From RSA11 sp036564135 (GTDB taxonomy: Bacteria > Actinomycetota > Thermoleophilia > Solirubrobacterales > 70-9), in NCBI GenBank assembly GCA_036564135.1, contig DATCLC010000069.1, forward strand, positions 1 to 64,000: a stretch of DNA of 64,000 bases, in the 5' to 3' direction. The notes under the pieces were generated by a model, which did not search any database, was not told the origin of the DNA, and saw only the letters and a list, made by a program, of their open reading frames with translations. Both the position numbers and the translations under genes were made by a program. Of this stretch, positions 18,398-26,742 are shown piece after piece (position 1 is the first letter of the stretch; every line of letters starts with the position of its first letter).

Positions 18398-19765
18398 CTA
18401 GATCAGGCCGAGCGCGAGCATCGCGTCGGCGACCCGCACGAAACCGGCGATGTTGGCGCCCGCGAGGTAATCGCCGGGCATCCCGTACTCCTCGGCGGTC
18501 TCGTAGCAGGTGGCGTGGATCGAGCGCATGATCTCAAGCAGCCGGCGTTCGGTGTACTCGAAGGTCCACGAATCGCGCGAAGCGTTCTGCTGCATCTCGA
18601 GCGCGCTGGTCGCAACGCCGCCCGCGTTCGCCGCCTTGCCGGGTCCGAACGCCACGCCGGCCTGGCGGAAGAGCTTCACGGCCTCGCTGGTGCACGGCAT
18701 GTTCGCGCCCTCGCCGACGGCGATCAGGCCGCGCTCGATGAGCCGCCGCGCGTGATCCTCGCCGAGCTCGTTCTGGGTGGCGCAGGGCAGCGCAACCTCG
18801 CAGTCCACGTCCCACACGCAGCCTTCGGGAACGAAGGTCGCGCGCCCGCCGCGGCGCTCCGCGTAGGTCGAGACCCGCCCGCGCTCGACGAGCTTCACCT
18901 CCTTGAGCAGCTCGACGTCGATGCCGTTGGGGTCGTGGACGAAGCCGCTCGAGTCGGAGCAGGCGATCACCCGGCCGCCCAGCTGCGTGACCTTCTCGAT
19001 CGCGTGCACGGCGACGTTGCCGGCACCGGAGACCACCACGGTGCGGCCGTCGAACGACGTGCCGCGCGTGCGCAGCATCTCGTCCACGAAGTAGGCCGTT
19101 CCGTAGCCGGTCGCCTCGGGCCGGACCTGAGAGCCGCCCCACGCGATGCCCTTCCCGGTCAGCACCCCGGACTCGTAGCGGTTCGTGATCCGCTTGTACT
19201 GGCCGAAGAGGAACCCGAGCTCGCGCTCGCCCACGCCCGCGTCGCCGGCGGGCACGTCGGTGTGCTCCCCGAGGTGGCGGTGGAGCTCGGTCATGAACGA
19301 CTGGCAGAAGCGCATGATCTCGGCGTCGGAGCGGCCCTTGGGGTCGAAGTCGGCGCCGCCCTTGCCGCCGCCGATCGGCATGCCGGTCAGGGCGTTCTTG
19401 AAGACCTGCTCGAAGCCCAGGAACTTGACGATGCTGGCGTTGACGTTCGGCGCGAACCGCAACCCGCCCTTGTACGGACCCAGGGCGCTGTTGAACTCGA
19501 CCCGGTAGCCGCGGTTGATGTGGACCTCGCCGCGGTCGTCCTGCCAGGGCACGCGGAAGACGATCTGGCGCTCGGGCTCACAGACCCGCTCGAGCAGCTT
19601 CGCCTCGACGTACTCCGGCCGCCGCTCGGCAACCGGCGCCACGGTCTCGAGCATCTCGCGGACCGCTCGGTGGAACTCAAGCTCGCCCGGGTTCCGGCGC
19701 TCGACGGTGTCGAGGACCTCGGCGACGGCGGGGGCGAGCTGCGTGGGCTCGCGCGCCGTCAGCAT
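18398..19765 (-). CDS. gdhA: Glutamate dehydrogenase (NADP-specific type)
   Basis: A 455-residue hexameric-type glutamate dehydrogenase that interconverts 2-oxoglutarate plus ammonium and glutamate. Clear motifs: RGYRVEFNSALGPYKGGLRFAPNVN, the catalytic-lysine segment PIGGGKGGADFDPKG, DVPAGDAGVGERELGFL, the Rossmann motif VVVSGAGNVAVHA and GANMPCTSEAVKLF. The sequence style is that of NADP-dependent biosynthetic enzymes. ATG 19765 has GAGCGGGG before it. It is divergent from the histidine kinase; the palindrome at 19929-19944 lies between them. Confidence 0.95.
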   Translation of the reverse strand: MLTAREPTQLAPAVAEVLDTVERRNPGELEFHRAVREMLETVAPVAERRPEYVEAKLLERVCEPERQIVFRVPWQDDRGEVHINRGYRVEFNSALGPYKGGLRFAPNVNASIVKFLGFEQVFKNALTGMPIGGGKGGADFDPKGRSDAEIMRFCQSFMTELHRHLGEHTDVPAGDAGVGERELGFLFGQYKRITNRYESGVLTGKGIAWGGSQVRPEATGYGTAYFVDEMLRTRGTSFDGRTVVVSGAGNVAVHAIEKVTQLGGRVIACSDSSGFVHDPNGIDVELLKEVKLVERGRVSTYAERRGGRATFVPEGCVWDVDCEVALPCATQNELGEDHARRLIERGLIAVGEGANMPCTSEAVKLFRQAGVAFGPGKAANAGGVATSALEMQQNASRDSWTFEYTERRLLEIMRSIHATCYETAEEYGMPGDYLAGANIAGFVRVADAMLALGLI

Positions 19766-19928
19766 CCCCGCTCAGCCAGCCCTCCCTGAGCGGGGGTCAC
19801 GGTCGGTCGAGGTCGGCGTCGCCGCAGACCACGGCTGGCGCGCGTACTCGCAGCGAGCGCGGCGCTCCAGATGTCCGGCCTCGAATAGAGCACCCTGGCA
19901 ACGTACGAACACCGCGCCCAGGGGCGAA

Positions 19929-19944
19929 TGGGTGTTGACACCCA
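19929..19944. promoter_or_regulatory. 16-bp palindrome between gdhA and histidine kinase
   Basis: TGGGTGTTGACACCCA, perfect 7-bp arms around TG. It is near-identical to the element upstream of greA. It ends 32 nt before the kinase GTG and just upstream of a possible -35/-10 pair (ATTGTC, CATAAT at 19967-19972). Confidence 0.55.
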
Positions 19945-19976
19945 ATTGTCGACCGCCCCGCGCCGACATAATCCGG

Positions 19977-20957
19977 GTGATCCAGGTCAAGCGCCGTTCC
20001 GTAGAAGGCTCGCTGTTCCAGCGCGCGGTCCTCGCGACCGCGGTCGTGATGGTGCTCGCTTTCATCCTGCTCACCGTCACGCCGGTCGAGGTGAGCGCGC
20101 CGATCCGCCTGGCGGAGGCGGCGATCCTCGCGGTCGGGATCATCACGCTCTTCGTCCTCAACCTGCTGCTGTTGCGCCACGCGCTGACGCCGCTCACCCG
20201 AATGGCTGAGCGGATGAAGGAGATCGACCTCCGCGCCCCCAACCAGAACCTGAGCGCGGAGATGCCTCCCTACTCCGAGCTACTCGCCTTCGGGCAGGCG
20301 TTCGACGAGATGGTCGCCCGGCTCGCCGAGGAGCGCCGCGCCGGCGCCCGGGCGGCGCTGCTCGCGCAGGAGACCGAGCGCGCCCGGATCGCGCGGTCGC
20401 TTCACGACGAGGCCGGGCAAACGCTCACCGCGGTCGCCCTGCAGCTCGAGCGCGCGGCCGCCGAGGGGCCGCCTGAACAGCGCGAGCGCCTCGGCGCGCT
20501 CGCGTTCCAGCTCCAGGACACGCTCGACGAGATCCGCCGGATCGTTCGCGAGCTACGCCCCGAGGCGCTGGAGGATCTCGGGCTCGTCAACGCCCTGATC
20601 GCCCTGACGCGACGCCTCGACCAGCAGAGCGAGGTGCGCTTCACGCACGACTTCGCCCCCGACCTGCCCTCCCTCTCCCCGGAGACCGAGCTCGTCCTCT
20701 ACCGCGTCGCGCAGGAGGCCCTCACGAACGTCCTCCGCCACTCCCGGGCGCGGCGGTGCATGGTCTCGCTGCGTCCCCACGATGGCGGCGTGCGGCTCGT
20801 CGTGAGCGACGACGGCGTCGGCTTCAACCCGCATGCCGAGCTCGACACCACGGGGCTCGAGGGCATGCGCGAGCGGGCCATGCTCGCCGGCGGCGCGCTG
20901 CGCATCGAATCCGAGCCGGGCACGGGCACTACGGTCACGCTCGAGGTGCCTCGATGA
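19977..20957 (+). CDS. NarX/DesK-type sensor histidine kinase
   Basis: A 326-residue membrane kinase. Two transmembrane helices (about 15-35 and 42-62) enclose a very short external loop. A HAMP segment follows (LLLRHALTPLTRMAERMKEIDL), then the HisKA_3 dimerisation domain with phospho-His at about residue 143 (RIARSLHDEAGQTLTAVALQLE) and the HATPase domain (YRVAQEALTNVLRHSRA, DDGVGFNPHA, GLEGMRERAMLAGG). The near-absent sensor loop suggests sensing within the membrane or through a partner. GTG 19977 is the probable start. It overlaps the response regulator by 4 bp. Confidence 0.9.
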   Translation: MIQVKRRSVEGSLFQRAVLATAVVMVLAFILLTVTPVEVSAPIRLAEAAILAVGIITLFVLNLLLLRHALTPLTRMAERMKEIDLRAPNQNLSAEMPPYSELLAFGQAFDEMVARLAEERRAGARAALLAQETERARIARSLHDEAGQTLTAVALQLERAAAEGPPEQRERLGALAFQLQDTLDEIRRIVRELRPEALEDLGLVNALIALTRRLDQQSEVRFTHDFAPDLPSLSPETELVLYRVAQEALTNVLRHSRARRCMVSLRPHDGGVRLVVSDDGVGFNPHAELDTTGLEGMRERAMLAGGALRIESEPGTGTTVTLEVPR

Positions 20958-21613
20958 CCGTCCCGCTCAAGACCAAGATCCTGCTCGCCGACGACCACCA
21001 GATGGTCCGCGGCGGCTTGAAGGTCGTGCTCGACGCCGAGCCCGACCTCGAGGTCGTGGCCGAAGCGGGCGACGGCGCGGAGGCGCTGCGCATCGGCATC
21101 GAGGAGGACATCGACCTGGCCGTGCTCGACGTGTCGATGCCGAGGCTCACCGGCCTGCAGGTGGCGCGGGAACTCCATCGCCACCGCCCGGAGCTGCGCA
21201 CCCTGATCCTCTCGATGCACGAGAACGAGCAGTACTTCTTCGAGGCGCTCAAGGCGGGCGCCTCCGGGTACGTCCTCAAGTCCGCCGCGAACCGCGACCT
21301 CATCGACGCCGTGCGTGCGGCCATGCGCGGCGAGCCGTTCATCTACCCCGCCGCGGCCTCCGCCCTGGTCCGCGACTACCTCGAGCGCGCGGCCCGCGGT
21401 GAGGAGACGCCCAGCGACCCGCTGACGCCGCGCGAGCTCGAGGTCACGAAGCTGATCGCCGAGGGCTTGACCAGTGAGGAGATCGCCGAGACCCTAGTGA
21501 TCAGCCGCAAGACCGTCGAGCGACACCGGGCCAACATCCTCGAGAAACTCGGCATGCGCAACCGGGTCGAGCTCACGCGCTACGCGATTCGCCGCGGCCT
21601 GGTCGAACCCTGA
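20954..21613 (+). CDS. NarL/FixJ-family response regulator
   Basis: A 219-residue regulator. The receiver domain (about 7-125) has the acidic pair in LADDHQMV, phospho-acceptor Asp59 (LAVLDVSMPRL) and the conserved Lys in GYVLKSA. The LuxR-type HTH (about 150-215) reads LTPRELEVTKLIAEGLTSEEIAETLVISRKTVERHRANILEKLGMRNR. ATGA overlap with the kinase gene shows they form a pair. The palindrome at 19929-19944 is a natural candidate for autoregulation. Confidence 0.95.
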   Translation: MTVPLKTKILLADDHQMVRGGLKVVLDAEPDLEVVAEAGDGAEALRIGIEEDIDLAVLDVSMPRLTGLQVARELHRHRPELRTLILSMHENEQYFFEALKAGASGYVLKSAANRDLIDAVRAAMRGEPFIYPAAASALVRDYLERAARGEETPSDPLTPRELEVTKLIAEGLTSEEIAETLVISRKTVERHRANILEKLGMRNRVELTRYAIRRGLVEP

Positions 21614-21614
21614 G

Positions 21615-21645
21615 CCCCGCAGCGGTTTAGCTGTCCGCAGCGGGG
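21615..21645 (+). terminator. Candidate terminator hairpin after the response regulator
   Basis: CCCCGCAGCGG (21615-21625) pairs with CCGCAGCGGGG (21635-21645) apart from one mismatch, beginning 2 nt after the stop codon. There is no U-tract, so it may also act as an mRNA-stabilising hairpin. Confidence 0.4.
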
Positions 21646-21731
21646 TAGGCGCGGGGGGTCAAGGAAGAACGGTGCGGTCACACCGGTGGGCCCGGGGGAC
21701 GCGCCGCACCAGTCCCACGGAGGAGACGCGC

Positions 21732-21881
21732 ATGAAGAAGTTGGCGATGCACGCAGTCTTGGACCGCGTGGCGGGCGAGCGGCCCGGAGCGCCGCGCGCC
21801 GCCGCGGTCGCCGCTTCGGTCGGCCTCGCCGCCGCCGCGGTCGTCTACAAAGCGCTGCGCCACGAATCCAGCGAGGAATAG
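21732..21881 (+). CDS. 49-residue hypothetical protein before the gas vesicle cluster
   Basis: MKKLAMHAVLDRVAGERPGA, then an Ala/Val-rich stretch (AAAVAASVGLAAAAVVYKALRHE). A GGAGGAGACGCGC ribosome site precedes the ATG. The hydrophobic middle could be one short membrane helix. The same layout of basic N-terminus plus AG-rich helix recurs in the two larger flanking proteins of the gas vesicle locus. Function unknown. Confidence 0.6.
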   Translation: MKKLAMHAVLDRVAGERPGAPRAAAVAASVGLAAAAVVYKALRHESSEE

Positions 21882-21898
21882 GCCCGCCCAAGCAGGAG

Positions 21899-21922
21899 GT
21901 TTTCGCCGCACCCGCGGGGGTA
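21899..21922 (+). promoter_or_regulatory. SigmaB-like promoter of the gas vesicle cluster
   Basis: GTTT (21899-21902), 15 nt, GGGTA (21918-21922), the actinobacterial stress-sigma pattern. It ends 46 nt before the first gene of the cluster. A sister promoter precedes the paralogous gene at 28349. Confidence 0.6.
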
Positions 21923-21968
21923 GAGCGAGGGCACGGGAAGGAACCCGAGACGAGAGAGGAGGGCCGGG

Positions 21969-22508
21969 ATGGCCCAAACGCAGAAGAAGTCTTCAGGCGG
22001 ACGCAGCTCCTCGAGCCGCACGCGCTCGAAGAGCACGACGGCCAAGTCGAGGAACGGGAGCGCTCGCCAGAGCTCGGCGACGCGGTCGTCCCCGGACGCG
22101 AACGGGCAGAGCAGGCTCGAGTCCGTTGCCGACACCGTGACGAGCGGCGCGAAGAGCGCGGCGGAGACGGTCGGCAACGCGAGCTCCAAGGCCAAGACCG
22201 GCCTGCTCGCGGGCGGCGCTGCCGCGGTCGGGCTCGCGGCCACCGCGATCGCGACCCGCAAGGCCCGCAGCAAGCCGAAGGTGCTCGGCGTCGAGCTTCC
22301 GCGCCGCAAGGGCCACGGCATCTCCTCGTGGACGAAGGGGATCTCGCTGCCGAAGCGCGGCGGTATGCGCAAGCAGACGCAGCGCGCCGCCACCAAGGTC
22401 ACCGGAGCCGCGGACGCGGCCGACCGCATCGCGCTTCGGCTGAGCAGCGTCGCGCGCGGCGTCCGGCAGGTGAGCGAGACGGCGAACGACGCCGCCAAGA
22501 AGGCCTAA
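21969..22508 (+). CDS. Lys/Ser-rich gas-vesicle-cluster protein (5' paralogue)
   Basis: A 179-residue protein. Residues 1-60 are Ser/Arg/Lys-rich and presumably disordered. A helical segment follows (SVADTVTSGAKSAAETVGNASSKAK), then a hydrophobic AG-rich stretch (LLAGGAAAVGLAATAIA, about 87-103) and a basic tail with LGVELPRRKGHGISSWTKGISLPKRGG. It shares its translation-start region (GGAGGGCCGGGATGGCCCAA) and overall layout with the protein at 28349, and the two bracket the cluster. It may bind the vesicle surface or DNA/RNA. No family name is assigned. Confidence 0.75.
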   Translation: MAQTQKKSSGGRSSSSRTRSKSTTAKSRNGSARQSSATRSSPDANGQSRLESVADTVTSGAKSAAETVGNASSKAKTGLLAGGAAAVGLAATAIATRKARSKPKVLGVELPRRKGHGISSWTKGISLPKRGGMRKQTQRAATKVTGAADAADRIALRLSSVARGVRQVSETANDAAKKA

Positions 22509-22527
22509 GCCGAAAGGGCTTCGCCCC

Positions 22528-22986
22528 GTGGCGCAGCGCAAGCCGGTCGACGCCCAGCCCGCCGCCGAGGCGAAGCGGGCGCTCGCTCAGTGGCGCCTCG
22601 CGCTGCGCTACGCGGCGGCGGCCGCGCGACCCGGCGCCGAAGCCGCGGCGCGAGTCGTGCGTGCCACCGGCGCTGACCTCGCGAGCCGCGCGGTCGAACG
22701 CCTGCGGGCCCTAGGCGAGGAGCGGGCTGATCAGGGCCAAGCGGCGGAGTCGCCCGACGAGGGCGCGGCGGAGGACGAGCGCGAGCCCGACGGCCCGGCG
22801 GCCGAGGAAGACGGCGCGCCGCCCGCCGACGAGGAGCCAGGCGCTGAGGCCGACGGCACCGACGAGGAGCCCGACGCCGACGAGCGCGACGGGGGCGCCG
22901 ACCCCCTGCGCGCCGGCTTCGAGCACGCCTACAGCGACGAGGTCGAGAACTACGAGCACCGAGACGCGTACGCGAACACGCGCTGA
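22528..22986 (+). CDS. Acidic hypothetical protein in gas vesicle cluster
   Basis: A 152-residue protein. The Ala-rich helical N-terminus (about 1-65) is followed by a strongly acidic, low-complexity segment (about 70-128, Asp/Glu/Pro/Gly) and a short aromatic tail (GFEHAYSDEVENYEHRDAY). It starts at GTG 22528, 19 nt after the previous stop. It might be an assembly chaperone or surface protein balancing the basic flanking proteins. That is inference from charge and position only. Confidence 0.65.
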   Translation: MAQRKPVDAQPAAEAKRALAQWRLALRYAAAAARPGAEAAARVVRATGADLASRAVERLRALGEERADQGQAAESPDEGAAEDEREPDGPAAEEDGAPPADEEPGAEADGTDEEPDADERDGGADPLRAGFEHAYSDEVENYEHRDAYANTR

Positions 22987-23022
22987 CGCGCGCTGACCCG
23001 GCAAGCCAGGAAAGGAATCCAG

Positions 23023-23469
23023 ATGGCCACGGCTATGCAGTACGGAAGCGGGACCCGTCCCTACCGCGGCGGGAGCGGCTACGTAGCGCGCTCCTCCTCG
23101 AGCGGGCTCTATGACGTCCTCGAGCTGATCCTCGACAAGGGGCTCGTGATCGACGTGTTCGTGCGCGTCTCGCTGATCGGAATCGAGATCCTCACCGTGG
23201 ACGCGCGCATCGTGATCGCGAGCGTCGACACCTACCTGCGTTTCGCGGAGGCGGTCAACCGCCTCGACCTGATGGCGACCGAGACCCAGGGCCTGCCCGA
23301 GATGATGGACGGCCTCACCGAGAGCGGCGCCTCCAGCAAGACCAAGGGCGCGATCACCGGCGCGCGCGAGGCGCTCTTCGGTGACGACGAGGAGGTAGAG
23401 GGCGACAAGGAGGCCCAGGGCTCGCGCAAGCGCAGCTCGAGCACGCGACGGAGCAGGTCGAGCTCCTGA
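23023..23469 (+). CDS. gvpA: Gas vesicle structural protein GvpA
   Basis: Main rib-forming shell protein. The 148-residue product has the GvpA core at about residues 27-85: SGLYDVLELILDKGLVIDVF, VRVSLIGIEILTVDARIVIASVDTYLRFAEAVNRL. A 26-residue Gly/Ser/Tyr-rich N-terminal extension and a C-terminal tail rich in Ser/Arg/Lys (about 110-148) flank it. Of the three GvpA-family proteins here this one has the most canonical core. AGGAAAGGAATCCAG precedes the ATG. It is followed by gvpF/L. Confidence 0.9.
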   Translation: MATAMQYGSGTRPYRGGSGYVARSSSSGLYDVLELILDKGLVIDVFVRVSLIGIEILTVDARIVIASVDTYLRFAEAVNRLDLMATETQGLPEMMDGLTESGASSKTKGAITGAREALFGDDEEVEGDKEAQGSRKRSSSTRRSRSSS

Positions 23470-23483
23470 GCCCGGGAGGCGCG

Positions 23484-24245
23484 GTGGCAAGCGACGGCGT
23501 TCCCCAATACGTCTACGGCGTCGTGCCGGCTGACGGGCGCGGCCGGGCGCGGGCGCCCGGGATCGGCGGCGAGGGGGTGCGCGTGATCCGGGCCGGCCGG
23601 GTGGGCGCGCTCGCGAGCCCCGTGCCCGACGCCGACGGCGAACTCCCGGCGGGCCGCGAGGAACTGCGCGCCCACGCCCAGGTGCTCGAGGCGGCGCTCG
23701 CCGAGTTCGCGGCCGTCCTGCCGATGCGCTTCGGCATCGTGATGCCGAGCGACGCGGCGGTGCGCGACGAGTTGCTGGGGCCCCACAGCGCCCAGCTCGA
23801 GGCCCAGCTCGACGAGCTCGCGGGCAAGTTCGAGATGGGCCTGAAGGCGCTGTACGACGAGGACGCGATCCTGCGCGAGATCGTCACGGAGAACCGGGAG
23901 GCGCGCGCACTGCGCGCGGCGATCGCGGCCGCGCCGGCCGACGCCACCTACCCGCAGCGGATCCGCCTCGGCGAGCTGATCGCCGCCGGGCTCGACGAGC
24001 GGCGGCTCGTAGACGAGCGCGCGATCGCCGAACGCCTGGAGCGGTTCGCGATCGCCGTCGACCTGCGCCCGCCGATCCACGAGCGCATGGCGCTGAACGC
24101 CGCCTTCCTGCTGGACCGCGAGCGCTTGGGGCGCTTCGACGAGGAGCTCGAGCTGCTCGCCGCCGAGAGCCACCCGCGCATCGGCTTCCGGCTCACCGGC
24201 CCCCTCCCCCCGCACAGCTTCGTCGAACTTTCGGTGGAGCGCTGA
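23484..24245 (+). CDS. Gas vesicle protein GvpF/GvpL family (copy 1)
   Basis: A 253-residue GvpL/GvpF family protein: N-terminal YVYGVVPADG and a central LEAALAEFAAVLPMRFGIVMPSD. The C-terminal FRLTGPLPPHSFVELSV matches the family's L-x-GPWPPYSF ending, here with Pro/His for the usual Pro/Tyr. Family members are minor vesicle or assembly proteins contacting GvpA. GTG 23484 has GGGAGG upstream. It abuts gvpG by 1 nt. Confidence 0.88.
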   Translation: MASDGVPQYVYGVVPADGRGRARAPGIGGEGVRVIRAGRVGALASPVPDADGELPAGREELRAHAQVLEAALAEFAAVLPMRFGIVMPSDAAVRDELLGPHSAQLEAQLDELAGKFEMGLKALYDEDAILREIVTENREARALRAAIAAAPADATYPQRIRLGELIAAGLDERRLVDERAIAERLERFAIAVDLRPPIHERMALNAAFLLDRERLGRFDEELELLAAESHPRIGFRLTGPLPPHSFVELSVER

Positions 24246-24246
24246 G

Positions 24247-24552
24247 ATGGGTCTCTTCAAGGAGCTCGCGCTGCTCCCGCTCGCGCCGCTGCGCGGCACC
24301 GTCTGGGTGGCCGAGCAGCTCCGCGACGAGGCCGACCGCCGCCTCTACGACGAGGAGAGCATCAAGCGGGAACTGCTCCAGCTCGAGCTCGACCACGAGG
24401 CTGGGCTCGTGGGCGACGCCGAGCGCGAGCGGCTCGAGCGCGATCTGTTCGAGCGCCTCGCGGTGGCCCGCGCCCGCGCGGTGGAGGAGGCGGAGCTGGC
24501 CGCCTATCCGCCCGTTGAACCCGACCCGGAAGGGGTGAGCGAACGTGGCTGA
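24247..24552 (+). CDS. gvpG: Gas vesicle protein GvpG
   Basis: A 101-residue helical protein with the GvpG opening MGLFKELALLPLAPLRGTVWVAEQLRDEAD and a central charged coiled-coil-like region (ESIKRELLQLELDHEAGLVGDAERERLERDLFERL). GvpG proteins are small accessory factors for vesicle assembly. ATG 24247 lies directly after the gvpF/L stop, and its end overlaps gvpO by 8 nt. Confidence 0.88.
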   Translation: MGLFKELALLPLAPLRGTVWVAEQLRDEADRRLYDEESIKRELLQLELDHEAGLVGDAERERLERDLFERLAVARARAVEEAELAAYPPVEPDPEGVSERG

Positions 24553-24874
24553 GCGCAAACCGAGCTCCAAGTCGCGCAGCGGCTCCTCGTCGCGGCGCGG
24601 CGGGGGCTCCAAGAGCAACCGCGGCGCCGCCGAGATCGCGCGTCACGCGGCGCGCGAGCTGCAGGGCCTGATCGGCCGCCCGGTCGAAGCCGTCACCGGC
24701 ATCGAGCGCGACGGCAAGGAATGGACCGTCACGGTGGAGGTGGTTGAACTCGAGCGGATCCCGAACACGACCGACGTGCTGGGCGTCTACGAGGTGACGC
24801 TCGACGCCGACGGCGAGCTCATCGGCACGCAGCGCACGCACCGCTTCTATCGCTCTGAGGCGGGTGAGGTCTAG
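24545..24874 (+). CDS. gvpO: Gas vesicle protein GvpO
   Basis: A 109-residue protein. A disordered Ser/Lys/Arg-rich N-terminus (1-30) precedes the conserved GvpO domain: AARELQGLIGRPVEAVTGIERDGKEWTVTVEVVELERIPNTTDVLGVYEVTLDADGELI, ending RTHRFYRSE. GvpO is required for vesicle production in other organisms. It starts with GTG inside gvpG; its TAG shares a base with the next GTG (TAGTG). Confidence 0.9.
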   Translation: MAERKPSSKSRSGSSSRRGGGSKSNRGAAEIARHAARELQGLIGRPVEAVTGIERDGKEWTVTVEVVELERIPNTTDVLGVYEVTLDADGELIGTQRTHRFYRSEAGEV

Positions 24875-25353
24875 TGGCCGAGCAGCGCTCCGAGTACGAG
24901 CTCTACGACCGCCGCCAGCGGCCGCCGGCGGCCGTCCAGTCCGCGGGCGGCCCAGCGAACCTCGCCGACATCCTCGAGCGGGTGCTCGACAAGGGCATCG
25001 TGATCGCGGGCGACATCCAGATCAACCTGCTCGACATCGAGCTGCTCACGATCAAGCTCCGGCTGCTGGTCGCCTCGGTCGAGCGGGCGCAGGAGATGGG
25101 GATCAACTGGTGGGAGTCGGACCCCTCCCTGTCGCGCGACGCGCGGCGGCTCGAGCGGGAGAACGAGGACCTGCGCGAGCGCCTCGAGCGGCTCGAGCGG
25201 ATCGCTGGACTGCCCGAGCCCGCCCCCGGCGAGGAGATCGTCTTCGAGGAACATCGCGAGGAGGAGGTCCGAGCCGGTGGCGAGCGGGAAGTCACCGAGT
25301 CGCACCATCGCGAGGTTCGCGAGCGCGACGAGCGGAACGAGAAGGGGCGATGA
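24874..25353 (+). CDS. GvpA-family minor protein (GvpJ/S-like)
   Basis: A 159-residue protein. A charged N-terminus (1-28) precedes a GvpA-family core at about 29-85 (NLADILERVLDKGIVIAGDIQINLLDIELLTIKLRLLVASVERAQEMGINWW). The C-terminal half is strongly charged and coiled-coil-like (RRLERENEDLRERLERLERIAG, then Glu/Arg-rich). Substitution of the VRVSL segment by IQINL and the WW motif are typical of GvpJ/GvpS minor tip or branching proteins. GTG start; ATGA overlap with the next gene. Confidence 0.85.
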   Translation: MAEQRSEYELYDRRQRPPAAVQSAGGPANLADILERVLDKGIVIAGDIQINLLDIELLTIKLRLLVASVERAQEMGINWWESDPSLSRDARRLERENEDLRERLERLERIAGLPEPAPGEEIVFEEHREEEVRAGGEREVTESHHREVRERDERNEKGR

Positions 25354-26399
25354 GCACGGAGCGCGAGGAGCTCGAGCGCCTGCGCACGGCGCTCTCCGCG
25401 TTCGGTATGGAGCGCGCCGACGAGCTCCTCGCGTCTGCGCGCGACGAGGCTCTAGAGCGGGCGCGCTTGATCCTCGTCACCGAGATGACGAGGGCCCTGC
25501 TCGACGGCGCCGGCGCGCGGCTGGGGTCGGGCCAACGGGCGCGCGACGGCCGGCGCCGCTCCCCCTCCCCCGCGCCCTCACCCCCGCCGGCCGACGCGTC
25601 CGATACCGCGCTCTACGTGTACGGCGTCGGGTCCAGCGAAGCCGAGGAGCTCGACGGCGCTGTCCGCGAGGGGCTCGGGGTCGCGAGCGCGCCGCCGTTC
25701 ACGCTGCGCGAGGGCGAGCTGGCGGCGATCGCCAGCACGGTCCCGCTCGCCGAATTCGACGAGGGCCGGCTGCGCGAGAACCTGAACGACGTCGAATGGC
25801 TCGAGCGCGTGGCGCGCGCCCACGAGGAAGTGCTCGAGCGGGCGCTGCGGGCGGCGACCGTCGTGCCCCTGCGGTTGTGCACGATGTACCGCGACGCGCA
25901 GCACGTGCGCGCGATGCTGGCGCGCGAGGAGCCGGTCTTCCGCGAGGCGCTCGCCCGCCTGCGCGGCAAGACGGAATGGGGCGTAAAGATGATCGCCGAG
26001 CCCGGCGCGCTTGAGCGCGCGCTGAACGGGGCCGAGCACGAGCGCCTGGAGGACGTGCCGACCGGGGTCGCGTACCTGCGGGAGCGCGGCAGACAGGCTC
26101 GCGCCCGCGAGGATCTCGACGAGCTCGCGGCGCGCTTGGCGGCAGACGTCCACGACGAGCTCGCCGCCCGCGCTGAGGAGGCGCTGCTCAACCCCCTCCA
26201 GAACCCCGAGGTGAGCGGCCATGAGGGCGACATGCTGTTGAACGGCGCCTACCTCGTCGCCGACGCGGAGCTCCCGGCGTTCCGCCAGCAGTGCGAGCGG
26301 CTCACAGGAGCGTTCGCGCCGCGCGGGGTGGTGGTCGAGCTGACCGGCCCCTGGCCCCCGTACAACTTCGTGCGCAGCACCCTGGAGACGTCGGCGTGA
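25350..26399 (+). CDS. GvpF/GvpL family protein with N-terminal extension (copy 2)
   Basis: A 349-residue protein, about 100 residues longer than usual. Residues 1-60 are helical (EREELERLRTALSAFGMERADELLASARDEALERARLI). A Pro/Ser linker follows (SPSPAPSPPP, about 72-81), then the full GvpL/F domain from ALYVYGVGSS to LTGPWPPYNFVRS, including RAATVVPLRLCTMYRD. The N-terminal helix may recruit a partner or substitute for a missing assembly factor; this is inference. ATG 25350 with GAAGGGG upstream. Confidence 0.88.
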   Translation: MSTEREELERLRTALSAFGMERADELLASARDEALERARLILVTEMTRALLDGAGARLGSGQRARDGRRRSPSPAPSPPPADASDTALYVYGVGSSEAEELDGAVREGLGVASAPPFTLREGELAAIASTVPLAEFDEGRLRENLNDVEWLERVARAHEEVLERALRAATVVPLRLCTMYRDAQHVRAMLAREEPVFREALARLRGKTEWGVKMIAEPGALERALNGAEHERLEDVPTGVAYLRERGRQARAREDLDELAARLAADVHDELAARAEEALLNPLQNPEVSGHEGDMLLNGAYLVADAELPAFRQQCERLTGAFAPRGVVVELTGPWPPYNFVRSTLETSA

Positions 26400-26740
26400 C
26401 CGCGGAGCGGGACGCGATCGACCGCAGCCGAAGGGCGGCCGCCGCTCGCCGCGAGCGCACGCGCGCCGCTTACGACGCTCGCCGGGCCGCCGACCGCCGG
26501 CGGCACGACGCGAGCGTCAGGCGCGCGCGGCTCGCGCGCGAGGTTTCTCTCGTCGACCTCGTAGATCGCCTCCTCGACGGCGGCGTGGTCATCCACGGCG
26601 ACATCACGATCGCCGTCGCGGACGTCGACCTGCTCTACGTGGGCCTGCGGGCGCTGGTCTCCTCGGTCGAGAACATGGAGCGCGAGCTCGGCGCTGGGCT
26701 CTCCGCCAAGGGCCCGGCGCTCGCGGCGACGCCGAGGTAG
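26396..26740 (+). CDS. GvpA-family minor protein (GvpM/S-like)
   Basis: A 114-residue protein. An Arg/Ala-rich basic N-terminus (1-47) precedes a GvpA-family core (VSLVDLVDRLLDGGVVIHGDITIAVADVDLLYVGLRALVSSVENMERE). VIHGDI and ADVDLLYVGL are characteristic of GvpS/GvpM minor proteins and not the main shell. GTG 26396 overlaps the previous stop as GTGA. It is followed by the third gvpF/L. Confidence 0.85.
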   Translation: MTAERDAIDRSRRAAAARRERTRAAYDARRAADRRRHDASVRRARLAREVSLVDLVDRLLDGGVVIHGDITIAVADVDLLYVGLRALVSSVENMERELGAGLSAKGPALAATPR

Positions 26741-26742
26741 CC

